NCBI GenBank assembly: GCA_009377755.1
Contig: WHTM01000002.1
Span: 1 to 64,000 of the forward strand
DNA length: 64,000 nt
Direction: 5' to 3'
Source of the DNA: Hyphomicrobiales bacterium
GTDB lineage: Bacteria; Pseudomonadota; Alphaproteobacteria; Rhizobiales; Xanthobacteraceae
Numbering within the stretch: position 1 is the stretch's first letter; the number at the start of each line of letters is the position of its first letter. The translations under genes and the position numbers were made by a program. A model generated the notes under the pieces. That model did not search any database. It was given only the letters and a program-made list of their open reading frames with translations, and was not told where the DNA came from. Positions 53,669-61,240 of the stretch are shown here, in pieces.

Positions 53669-54565
53669 CTACCGGATCGGCGGCCTCGGTAATCGTGCCT
53701 CGCCCCGTTCCATCACGAACGTTTGGTCCAGGGTGTACCACTCGCCCTCGACGTCAGCCAACGGCGGCTTCTCGCTGCCATTGTGCCTTATATAGTTGCC
53801 GATCAACGCCTTGGTCACCCCGAACTGGACGTCGGTCTCGAGCACCGGGTCATCATTCACATAAATCTGCGATATCAGGGTCTTGAAACCCGGCCTATAG
53901 AACAGGAAGTGCAGATGGGCTGGCCGGTAGTGGTGGCGGTTGGTGGCGCGTACCAGATCGCCCACCGGCCCATCGATCGGGATCGGGTAACCGGCCGGCT
54001 TGATGCTGCGGAAGCTAAAGTGTCCGTTCGCGTCGGTGGTGAACTTGCCGCGCAGGTTCATGTCGGCCTGTTTCGGATCCTGCTGCTCGTAGAATCCTTC
54101 CGTCGAGGAATGCCAGACGTCGCACTCGGCATCGGCGATCGGTTTGCCGTCGGTGTCCTTGAGGTGAACGTCGACGAAGATGGCCGGACCGGGCGTCGGT
54201 GAGCGGATGATCGAGCCGCCGCTCTCCGTGCGTGGCGAGTTCATCCGCCAGAACGGACCGAGCAAATTGGCCGTCGTCTCGGTCTGTCCGTTGTTGCCGT
54301 TGTTGAGCAGGCAGACCAGGGCGGACAGGCCGAGCGAGCCGGCCATCAGCACCGCCTCGTTGTGGGTATCGGTGGTTTTCCGACCGAGCCCGACGACGAA
54401 ACCGACCGCCTGCTCGAATTCCTTCTCGGTCAGCCGTACATCGCGGGCGAAGCCGTGCAGGTGCTTGACCAGAGCGGTAAGGATCTCGCGCACCCGCGGG
54501 CTAGGCGTCTGACTGAAGGCTTCAAGGACCTTCGTGGTCACGTCCTCTTGTCGTTTGATGATCAT
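53669..54565 (-). CDS. Intradiol ring-cleavage dioxygenase (hydroxyquinol 1,2-dioxygenase-like)
   Basis: 298 residues from ATG 54565 (GGAG seven bases before; ATG 54595 is possible but lacks a site). N-terminal helical dimer domain, then the catalytic barrel with G-P-F-W and iron ligands Tyr in S-T-E-G-F-Y-E-Q-Q-D, Tyr in A-G-Y-P-I-P-I-D-G-P-V-G, and both His in R-P-A-H-L-H-F. The non-heme Fe(III) enzyme opens catechol or hydroxyquinol rings. It sits alone between housekeeping genes pgsA and uvrC, without other aromatic-pathway genes. Confidence 0.92.
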   Translation of the reverse strand: MIIKRQEDVTTKVLEAFSQTPSPRVREILTALVKHLHGFARDVRLTEKEFEQAVGFVVGLGRKTTDTHNEAVLMAGSLGLSALVCLLNNGNNGQTETTANLLGPFWRMNSPRTESGGSIIRSPTPGPAIFVDVHLKDTDGKPIADAECDVWHSSTEGFYEQQDPKQADMNLRGKFTTDANGHFSFRSIKPAGYPIPIDGPVGDLVRATNRHHYRPAHLHFLFYRPGFKTLISQIYVNDDPVLETDVQFGVTKALIGNYIRHNGSEKPPLADVEGEWYTLDQTFVMERGEARLPRPPIR

Positions 54566-54668
54566 TCCAAAGCTCCGGAGCCCATCTGTTTTCATCGCCT
54601 GTTTAACGCAGAAATCGGTGTGTCCAAAGGGACATCAAGGGATGCAGAAATGCACCAGATGCCGGTTG

Positions 54669-56852
54669 TCACTGCCCTGAGTCGTGGAAAAAATCATAGA
54701 TCTTGCGGGCCGTCTCGACGCTGATGCCGGGTACATGGGCGAGGTCGGTGAGCGAGGCCCGTTCGATCGCCTTCAGCGTCCCGAAATGGTGCAGGAGCGC
54801 TCGTTTGCGCGTCGGGCCGATGCCGGGAATTTCCTGGAGGCCCGCTTCGCGGATGCTACGGTGGCGCCGCTGGCGGTGCGACCCGACCGCGAAGCGGTGC
54901 GCCTCGTCCCGCAGCCGTTGGACGAAATAGAGCAGCGGATCGCGCGGCGGCAGCTTGAACGGCGCGCGCCCCGGCAGGAAGAAGGTTTCCCGTCCGGCGT
55001 CGCGGTCCGGCCCTTTCGCGATTGCAGCCATGGGCACGTCGGCGATCCCTAACTCGTCCAGCGTGGCGCGTGCCGCCTGCAATTGCCCCTGGCCGCCGTC
55101 GATCAGGATCAGGTCGGGCCAGGGGGAGGCGGTGTCGTCGTCCCCATCCACTTGCGCACTTTCCCTCTCTCCTTGGGGGAGAGGGTGGCTGAGCGGCTGG
55201 AAGGCCGCGAGGCCGCACGAGGGGTATTGGTCCTTGGCCTTGGACCCCTCACCCGGTTCCTCGCTGCGCTCGGAACCACCCTGTCCCTCAAGGGGAGAGG
55301 GTATACCCCCGCGGGGAGAGGTTAGGCGCGGCGCCTCCGCCAGCAGCCGCTTGAAGCGGCGTTGCAGCACCTCGCGCATCATCCCGTAGTCGTCGCCGGG
55401 CGCAAGCTCGGCGGAACGGATATTGAACTTCCGGTACTGGTTCTTGCGGAAGCCTTCCGGGCCGGCGACGACCATCGCGCCGACCGCGCTCGATCCCTGA
55501 GTGTGGCTGTTGTCGTAGACCTCGATGCGGCGCGGCACCCGCGGCAGGCCGAACGCCCCTGCCAGCGCTTGCAACAGCCTCTGCTGCGCAGAGGTCTCGG
55601 CGAGCTTGCGGCCGAGTGCCTCGCGCGCATTGGCAAGCGCATGCTCGACCAGGTCCTTCTTCTCGCCGCGGCGCGGCACGACGACCTCGATCTTGTGGCC
55701 GCTCTTGGTGCTCAGGGCTTCGGCGAGCAGCACGCGGTCGTCGAAATCGCGCGAGATCAAGATCAGGCGCGGCGGCGGCTTGTCATCATAGAACTGCGCC
55801 AGGAACGCCTCGAGCACATTGCCTTCGGCGAGCGAGCGGTCAGCCTTGGGGAAATAGGCCCGGTTGCCCCAATTCTGGCCGGTGCGGAAGAAGAACACCT
55901 CGACACAGTTGAATCCGCCCTGCTGATGCACGGCGAATACGTCGGCTTCCTCGATGCCACGCGGATTGATGCCCTGCTGCGACTGGATCGCCGAGAGCGC
56001 CGCCAGCCGGTCGCGATAGACCGCGGCGCGCTCGAAATCCATCGCTGCCGATGCCTTCTCCATCTCGGCCGCAAGCTCCTCTTTCACCAACCGGCTGCGA
56101 CCCGAGAGGAAGGCGGTCCCCTCGCGCACGAGCTCGCCATAGTCGCTGAACGAAATCTCGGCGGTGCAGGGGCCGGAGCAGCGTTTGATCTGGTGCAGCA
56201 GGCACGGGCGCGTGCGGCTTTCAAAGAAGGAGTCGGAACAGGAGCGCAACAGGAACGCGCGCTGCAGCGCCGTTATTGTGCGGTTCACCGCGCCTGCCGA
56301 TGCGAACGGACCGAAATAGCGGCCCTCGCGCGCGCGAGCCCCGCGATGCTTAAGAATTTGCGGCGCCCAATGGTCTGCGGTGATCAGGATGTAGGGGAAC
56401 GACTTGTCGTCGCGCAGCAGGACGTTGAACCGCGGCCGCAGCCGCTTGATCAGGTTCGCTTCCAGCAGCAGCGCTTCGGTCTCGGTCTCGGTCGACACGA
56501 ATTCGACGTTGGTGGCCGCCGCGATCATCCGCTCGATGCGGGTGTCGTGCCCGGCCGGACGCACGTAGGCGAGCACGCGTTTACGGATGTTTTTCGCCTT
56601 GCCGACGTACAGCACATCGCCGTTGGCATCGATCATCCGGTAGACGCCGGGTGTGGGCGGCGCAAGCTTGGCGAGGCGGACAAGCACCGTGCGCCCGACC
56701 GAGCCGGAGGCTTCGGCCTGAAGCTCGATGGCACTTGCGTCGTCAAGCTCGGGGAGACTGGCCTCGTCATCCTCCCTTTCGGCGAGATCGGCGGACTCGT
56801 CTTCCTCCGGCCGGTTGGGTTCCGCCAGCTTGGCTTTGTGGGGATCGTGCAT
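54669..56852 (-). CDS. uvrC: Excinuclease ABC subunit C
   Basis: 727 residues. GIY-YIG nuclease domain at about 65-145 ([20 protein letters not shown]), UVR domain at about 255-290, RNase H-like endonuclease domain with Y-D-N-S-H-T-Q-G and I-D-G-G-Q-G-Q-L, and a helix-hairpin-helix pair at the end ([17 protein letters not shown]). It makes both cuts around bulky DNA lesions together with UvrAB. An extra ~58 residues at about 510-568 come from a repeat inserted in frame; elsewhere the family sequence is complete. Confidence 0.96.
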   Translation of the reverse strand: MHDPHKAKLAEPNRPEEDESADLAEREDDEASLPELDDASAIELQAEASGSVGRTVLVRLAKLAPPTPGVYRMIDANGDVLYVGKAKNIRKRVLAYVRPAGHDTRIERMIAAATNVEFVSTETETEALLLEANLIKRLRPRFNVLLRDDKSFPYILITADHWAPQILKHRGARAREGRYFGPFASAGAVNRTITALQRAFLLRSCSDSFFESRTRPCLLHQIKRCSGPCTAEISFSDYGELVREGTAFLSGRSRLVKEELAAEMEKASAAMDFERAAVYRDRLAALSAIQSQQGINPRGIEEADVFAVHQQGGFNCVEVFFFRTGQNWGNRAYFPKADRSLAEGNVLEAFLAQFYDDKPPPRLILISRDFDDRVLLAEALSTKSGHKIEVVVPRRGEKKDLVEHALANAREALGRKLAETSAQQRLLQALAGAFGLPRVPRRIEVYDNSHTQGSSAVGAMVVAGPEGFRKNQYRKFNIRSAELAPGDDYGMMREVLQRRFKRLLAEAPRLTSPRGGIPSPLEGQGGSERSEEPGEGSKAKDQYPSCGLAAFQPLSHPLPQGERESAQVDGDDDTASPWPDLILIDGGQGQLQAARATLDELGIADVPMAAIAKGPDRDAGRETFFLPGRAPFKLPPRDPLLYFVQRLRDEAHRFAVGSHRQRRHRSIREAGLQEIPGIGPTRKRALLHHFGTLKAIERASLTDLAHVPGISVETARKIYDFFHDSGQ
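55150..55325 (-). repeat. Genomic repeat inserted in frame within uvrC
   Basis: About 175 bases with short palindromes (CCCTCTCC/GGGGAGAGGG), translating to [20 protein letters not shown] and further. The CTCACCCGGTTCCTCGCTGCGCTCGG block is typical of intergenic repeats in Bradyrhizobium relatives and looks like parts of 62804-62849 and 63811-63934. It sits in the poorly conserved loop between L-L-A-E-A-P-R-L and A-S-P-W-P-D-L. Confidence 0.8.
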
Positions 56853-57074
56853 GGGCCAAAGTTAATGCCTTGGCCGCCCAACGGCTATACGCCGCAGCGC
56901 CGCCGCCGAGCCGCGCCGCCGAAATAACCAAAATTTTATCAAATGAATGGACAGATAGGATGATGACCTTTCTGTGGAACGAAAGCAGGGCAGGGGCATT
57001 CGCGGTGAGCACATCCGAATGACCTGGTCGGTTGAATCGACCGCGGGGCAAACGCAGCTTCTGGGAGCCGACAA

Positions 57075-57251
57075 ATGGTTGACCGCGCCAGTTTGGAAAT
57101 TCTCGGCTTCATCCTCGGCGCCGTGACAGCGGTGGTGTTCGCCGTCGGCGTGATTGTCGTGCGCAGCCACGTCGATACCCAGCTCGTCGTCGAACACCGC
57201 GTGCCGGTGGTTCCGGCATCGTTGTCGGCACAGCGCTCACCGGGAACGTAA
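57075..57251 (+). CDS. Small single-pass membrane protein
   Basis: 58 residues: a short start (MVDRASLEIL), one hydrophobic segment (GFILGAVTAVVFAVGVIVV) and a polar tail. A GGGAG site lies eight bases before the ATG. No family recognised. Codon use with high third-position GC supports it being real. Confidence 0.55.
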   Translation: MVDRASLEILGFILGAVTAVVFAVGVIVVRSHVDTQLVVEHRVPVVPASLSAQRSPGT

Positions 57252-57363
57252 CGCGCTCAAGGCGCGGCGTGGCGACTACGCATGGTGGTAACCGGCGATC
57301 CGGCGATGCGTGCGGCCGCCGCGTTGCAGGCCGCTTCGGCGGGTCGCACCTAACGCTGCGGGA

Positions 57364-57735
57364 TCACCCGGCTTCGGGAAGCTGATCTGCCGGCTGCTCC
57401 CACCGTCCCAGACTCTCGGCAATGATTTTTACCGAGGACATTGCCGACTGGCTGAGTTCGGCATAGCCGGCGATCTCGCGCTGGACGCGTTCGCCTTCAC
57501 GGCGCAGCTTCTCGCGCATGGACTCCAACTGCCCGATAACGAGATCGATCTCGTCGAGCGACGCGCCGGCGACGCGCTGGATCACTACGCTGATGCCCTC
57601 GGAGCCATCGGAACCGCCGTCCTGCGGCTTGCGCCAATAGGTTACATTCTTGCGGACGACATCCTGCAGTTCGCCTTCGAACTCAGCCACTTTCTCCGAA
57701 ATATCGCCAAGCCGTTCTGGTCTGATCACGGTCAT
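57364..57735 (-). CDS. Hypothetical coiled-coil protein
   Basis: 123 residues; start ATG 57735 with GAGGAG upstream. Long heptad-like helices (KVAEFEGELQDVV, LDEIDLVIGQLESMREKL, R-V-Q-R-E-I-A-G-Y-A-E-L) suggest a small soluble coiled-coil protein. No known domain. Its divergent neighbour at 57961 is a DUF1236 protein. Confidence 0.6.
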   Translation of the reverse strand: MTVIRPERLGDISEKVAEFEGELQDVVRKNVTYWRKPQDGGSDGSEGISVVIQRVAGASLDEIDLVIGQLESMREKLRREGERVQREIAGYAELSQSAMSSVKIIAESLGRWEQPADQLPEAG

Positions 57736-57960
57736 ATTCTACTCCTCAGGCACAGGGATACTGCCTTGACGCATCGCCAGGCCGGACCAATTGCCGCACG
57801 CGACTGTGACGGTGCGAGGGCGAGATTGCGGCGGGCTTCTTGCGCTTCGGGGAACGCCGGCCCCAATTCGTCGACAATCTTGTTTGGCGGCGGCAACGAT
57901 CGGCGGGCTGCGCCGTTCCCTGAGCAGGGGGCACCTCGAATGAATGAATGAGAATCATTG

Positions 57961-58422
57961 ATGCCTCACCCCCTTCGCAGTGTAACGATCGCGGTCGCGA
58001 TTCTCGGCAGCGCTGGCCTCGCCGCGGGCGACAAGATGCCCGGGGCTGCCGGCAGCGCCCAATTGACTGGTCAGTCCGTCGGCGCAATGCCGCAAAGCGG
58101 CGCAACGCAGGCGCAGCTCAGGCTGACGTCTTTGCAGAAGCAGACGATCGCGAAGGAGCTGTCCGGCGAGATGGTGGCGCCCGCGAGCATGCAGGCCGCG
58201 ATCGGCGCCAAGGTTCCCGAATCGGTCGCCTTGCGTCCGGTGCCCATGATAGTGGCCAACGAAATACCGTCGGTGAAGCCGTACAGCTACGCCAAGCTGC
58301 AGAACGACGACATCGTGCTGGTGGATCCGAAGAACCGGATGGTGGCGGCGGTGATCCAGGCTGACGCCTCGACCATGGGGCGCGGCTCCGGCACCTCGGG
58401 CGGATCGATGGATAAGAAATAA
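57961..58422 (+). CDS. DUF1236 domain secreted protein
   Basis: 153 residues from ATG 57961 with a signal-like N-terminus (SVTIAVAILGSAGLAAG). The C-terminal part fits DUF1236: V-P-E-S-V-A-L-R-P-V-P, Y-S-Y-A-K-L-Q-N-D-D-I-V-L-V-D-P and M-V-A-A-V-I. DUF1236 proteins are abundant periplasmic proteins of Rhizobiales with unknown role. Confidence 0.75.
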   Translation: MPHPLRSVTIAVAILGSAGLAAGDKMPGAAGSAQLTGQSVGAMPQSGATQAQLRLTSLQKQTIAKELSGEMVAPASMQAAIGAKVPESVALRPVPMIVANEIPSVKPYSYAKLQNDDIVLVDPKNRMVAAVIQADASTMGRGSGTSGGSMDKK

Positions 58423-58511
58423 GCGCTGGCGGAGCGCGGTCATGAACAAATGAGGTCCGCGGCGGCTGCGGCCGCCGCAGATGTTGTGGGCGAGGGGAGC
58501 GGCCCCGCGCG

Positions 58512-59423
58512 TCACCAGAGCCGACGGTACTTCGCGACGATGCTCGTGTTTAATGGGCCTTCCGGCGACTCGCTGACCGATCCGACGACGCTCGCGCCCG
58601 CGAACAGCGTCTGCTCGGCGCTGAGTGTGTGTAGCCACCGCTCGCCGACCGTTGACATCGTACGGCCTGCGGCAACCGCCGTTTGCGTTGGCAGGATCGT
58701 GAGCGTGGCCAAGTGCTCGGTGGTGTAGACGCGGCTACCGCCCCACGGACTCGCCGGCAGCGGCGCACCGGCGCTGTGGGCGAATGTTTCGGTTGCCGCA
58801 TATCCGCCTTTCAGCGTCAGCGACAATTGCCGGCCGAACGCCACCGATTTGCTGGCGCTGACGCCGACCTTGCCCAGTTCCTGGGTGGAGTCGAGGCGCG
58901 CATCGATCGCAGCCTTGTCCGAGCCCAGGGGAGTGTCGAGGGCCGGCGTCGATACCAACGCCCACGCGGCGCCGGCCGACGGGTCGGACGCCGTACCGGG
59001 AAGCAGCGCGGCGGGGTTGACCGGGCCGGGCACATCCCGTGGCGGTGCTGCCAGGTTGAAATCGGCACCGACCTGGCTGTCCCACCCAAGCGGCAGCGCC
59101 CGCTTCACGGTCACGTCGGCGGCGCCATCGGCTTTTTCCGTGCGGTTCCAACTGGTCGCCGGAGCAGATTTCGGCGTCGGCATAGTCCAGCGCGGCCGCG
59201 TTCCGGGCGGCTGGACGGAATCGGACGCGGGCTCCGTCCCGGGATGCCAGTCGATGGCACCCCAGTCCGCCGGCTCGGGCATGTCCGCGAACGATTCCGC
59301 CTGCGCAGCGGTATTGGGGTGAGGCTCGATCGCTTCGAAGGCGACCGCCTTGCACGTTGCAATGACGGCGAGCGCGGCGCCGGCCACTGCAAGCATCGTC
59401 GACAAACGAGTTACTGTCGTCAT
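58512..59423 (-). CDS. Putative outer-membrane beta-barrel protein
   Basis: 303 residues from ATG 59423 with a signal peptide (LAVAGAALAVIATCKAVAF). After a Pro/Asp-rich stretch (P-H-P-N-T, D-W-H-P-G-T-E-P) come alternating amphipathic strands: W-D-S-Q-V-G-A-D-F-N-L, L-G-K-V-G-V-S-A-S-K-S-V, Q-L-S-L-T-L-K-G-G-Y, H-T-L-S-A-E-Q-T-L-F. It ends in an aromatic residue (A-K-Y-R-R-L-W), the usual signal for outer-membrane insertion. No named family; the nearest likeness is to short Rhizobiales surface proteins. Confidence 0.65.
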   Translation of the reverse strand: MTTVTRLSTMLAVAGAALAVIATCKAVAFEAIEPHPNTAAQAESFADMPEPADWGAIDWHPGTEPASDSVQPPGTRPRWTMPTPKSAPATSWNRTEKADGAADVTVKRALPLGWDSQVGADFNLAAPPRDVPGPVNPAALLPGTASDPSAGAAWALVSTPALDTPLGSDKAAIDARLDSTQELGKVGVSASKSVAFGRQLSLTLKGGYAATETFAHSAGAPLPASPWGGSRVYTTEHLATLTILPTQTAVAAGRTMSTVGERWLHTLSAEQTLFAGASVVGSVSESPEGPLNTSIVAKYRRLW

Positions 59424-59562
59424 GGATGTGGCGTCGATCGTAGAGCGGCCTGCGCGGCACCGTACGATGCTCGCTTCCCCGCTCCGATATGCGACGGCGG
59501 CGTGGCGAATCTTTGGCGCTTCGCCTGCATGATCCGCAACGGCAAGCGCGATGGTTAATGCC

Positions 59563-60234
59563 TCAGGCGCGCGCCACGTGGGCGGCAAACAGCGCCAGCG
59601 TCCGCTCCAGCGCGAGCGCCGCGCTCGGCGCGTCATGGGTCGACGGCCGCGCCGTGCAGTCGAAGCCGTGCGCGGCGGCATAGACGTGCACCGGCACCTC
59701 CGGATGCGCCGTGCGGAACTTCTCCACGTGCTCCATCGGGATGATGTGGTCACGCTCGGCGAAGTGCATGATCACCGGGCAGCGCGGGCGCTCGTCGAGC
59801 TGCTTGCCGATGTCGGAGGCGTAGTAGCAGGCGGCGGCATCGACCGCGAGGTGCGCGGCCGCGAGCCAGGCCGCCGAGCCGCCGACGCAATAGCCGACGG
59901 CGCCGACGCGCCCCTGCACCCGCAGGGAGGTGACCGCGGCCGCGATGTCGCGCAGCGCGTCCGCATAGACGAGCTTGCGGCGCAGCGCCAGCGCCTGCTG
60001 GGCCGAGTCCGGATCGTAGCCGAACGCGGCGTTCTTCTGCTGCCGGTCGTAGAGCGCCGGCGCGATCGCCGCATAGCCGTGCGCGGCGAAGGCGTCGCAC
60101 ACCGAGCGGATGTGCGCATTGACGCCGAACGCCTCCTGCAGCACGACGACGCCGCCCTTCGGCTCCGGCGGATCGGCGCGATACGCGGCAAGGCCGTGGC
60201 CGTCGCTCGCGGCGAGCTTGATGACCTTGCCCAA
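59563..60234 (-). CDS. Dienelactone hydrolase family protein
   Basis: 223 residues of alpha/beta-hydrolase fold. The nucleophile elbow G-Y-C-V-G-G has Cys, as in dienelactone hydrolase; the acid is Asp in F-A-E-R-D-H-I-I-P and the His lies in A-A-A-H-G-F-D. Start matches the family (GKVIKLAASDGHGLAAY). It hydrolyses dienelactones or other small esters; it could serve chlorocatechol-type pathways but stands alone here. Confidence 0.92.
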   Translation of the reverse strand: MGKVIKLAASDGHGLAAYRADPPEPKGGVVVLQEAFGVNAHIRSVCDAFAAHGYAAIAPALYDRQQKNAAFGYDPDSAQQALALRRKLVYADALRDIAAAVTSLRVQGRVGAVGYCVGGSAAWLAAAHLAVDAAACYYASDIGKQLDERPRCPVIMHFAERDHIIPMEHVEKFRTAHPEVPVHVYAAAHGFDCTARPSTHDAPSAALALERTLALFAAHVARA

Positions 60235-60272
60235 GATCTGCCTTGCCTACGCGGCGGCGCCCTGCGCCGCCG

Positions 60273-60419
60273 TCAATTCTTCTTGCCGAACGGGTTCTGG
60301 CCGGGCTGCCCCGATGCCTGCGCGAACGGCGAGGGTGCCGCTCCGCCCTTCTTCTTCTTGTTCTTCTCCGCCTTCGGCTTCTTTTTTTCCTTGTTGGGCC
60401 GCATCTGACCTTTCGCCAT
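60273..60419 (-). CDS. Small lysine-rich protein
   Basis: 48 residues: MAKGQMRPNKEKKKPKAEKN, then KKKKGGAAPSPFAQASGQPG and a short end NPFGKKN. GGGAGAG lies six bases before the ATG. Similar tiny Lys-rich proteins starting MAKGQ are frequent in Rhizobiales and may bind nucleic acid; that role is inferred from charge only. It follows the dienelactone hydrolase stop region by 38 bases in the upstream sense. Confidence 0.75.
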   Translation of the reverse strand: MAKGQMRPNKEKKKPKAEKNKKKKGGAAPSPFAQASGQPGQNPFGKKN

Positions 60420-60523
60420 GTCACTCTCCCTGCGGGATAGACGGTTCCGCGGAGACAGGCTTTCGCCAAATCCGGCAAATCGTCAAGAGCCGACGCGCGT
60501 CTTCGAATGTCAAACAGCCCGCG

Positions 60524-60574
60524 AAGCCAACGCTCCGCCGCCCGTGTTGTTTGTGTCGGCGCCGGGTACGCCGT
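60524..60574 (+). repeat. Dispersed repeat, copy 2 (first copy at 5374-5421)
   Basis: Begins AAGCCAACGCTCCGCCG like the copy at 5374, continues with GTGTTGTTTG and ends GGGTACGCCGT. Here it extends into about 280 more bases of the same composition (CTCACGCACGGTGAGGGGAG and on), so the copy at 5374 may be a truncated one. Confidence 0.65.
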
Positions 60575-60860
60575 CTTTCCTTTTCTCCCTCACGCACGGT
60601 GAGGGGAGCGGAGCGGAGCGCTGGGAGGCGCGCCAACAGCCACGCTTGCGAGGCGCGGCGAGCGCGTCTTGCGCCGCAGACAAGTTTACGCAGTCTGCGC
60701 AAACGTCCACGAGACGCGCTCGCCTTTCGGCGCTCCACTGTGGCGATTTCTGTCCCCGGGACCGTGCTTCCGGGGCCGGAGGGGGAGACTCGCTCTGCCC
60801 TGATCCCGGCAGATTTCCCCACCGTTCATTCAGCCCGCGTCCAGCCATTGAAGGCAGGCC

Positions 60861-60975
60861 CCCGTAGTGGGGCCGGACGGTGACCCGAGGCCTCCGAGGC
60901 TCTGAACCTGCCGCCGACATAGCCGGGAGGGGCGGGCCCGTAGTGGGGTCGGACGGTGACCCGAGGCCTCCGAGT
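60861..60975 (+). repeat. Tandem 38-base block, period 76
   Basis: CCCGTAGTGGGG-Y-CGGACGG followed by TGACCCGAGGCCTCCGAG occurs at 60861 and again at 60937 with one base changed. The bases between differ. Probably part of a composite repeat element. Confidence 0.85.
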
Positions 60976-61000
60976 GCCCGGCTGACGAGGCCGGACCCAC

Positions 61001-61064
61001 CGATCTCGGGTTTACCCGAGATCGGCACTTGAGGATGCGCAAGTCGGGGCAAGCCCGACTTGCG
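61001..61064. repeat. Two adjacent hairpins
   Basis: First stem: CGATCTCGGGT with complement, two-base loop (61001-61024). Second stem: CGCAAGTCGGG with complement, five-base loop (61038-61064). Both are perfect 11-base stems. They may act as terminators or REP-like elements shielding the gene at 61241 from upstream transcription. Confidence 0.85.
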
Positions 61065-61180
61065 TGGCGCCGCACCCCGCTCCATCAACTGGCGTCACCG
61101 GTTGACGCCCCTCGGTGAGCGAGGCGCGGCGGATATGGATTAATTTCCTAGGCATGTCAAGGATTATTTTCCAGTATTGA

Positions 61181-61195
61181 GAACATATCACGAAC
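61181..61195. promoter_or_regulatory. LexA (SOS) box candidate upstream of the R-M fusion gene
   Basis: GAACATATCACGAAC fits the alphaproteobacterial SOS box, the direct repeat GAAC-N7-GAAC, exactly. It lies 45 bases before the fusion-gene ATG, at promoter distance, in an AT-rich stretch. LexA binding is inferred. Confidence 0.6.
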
Positions 61196-61240
61196 ACTGT
61201 AGGGTGGGCCTTATGCGCTCCGGCCCTGACAACGGCGCCT

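Larger units (their letters stand above)
60420..61180. other. Repeat-filled region without genes
   Basis: About 760 bases with no credible gene. It contains the dispersed repeat copy at 60524-60574 and its GC-rich extension to about 60850, the tandem block at 60861-60975 and two strong hairpins at 61001-61064. Open frames here are by-products of GC-rich repeats. Confidence 0.6.

Noticed and set aside
55362-56927. Plus-strand open frame of about 520 codons
   Set aside because: Antisense to uvrC with no recognisable domain.
60421-61088. Several open frames in both directions in the repeat region
   Set aside because: They overlap each other in all frames and follow the repeats; no motif, start site or likely family.
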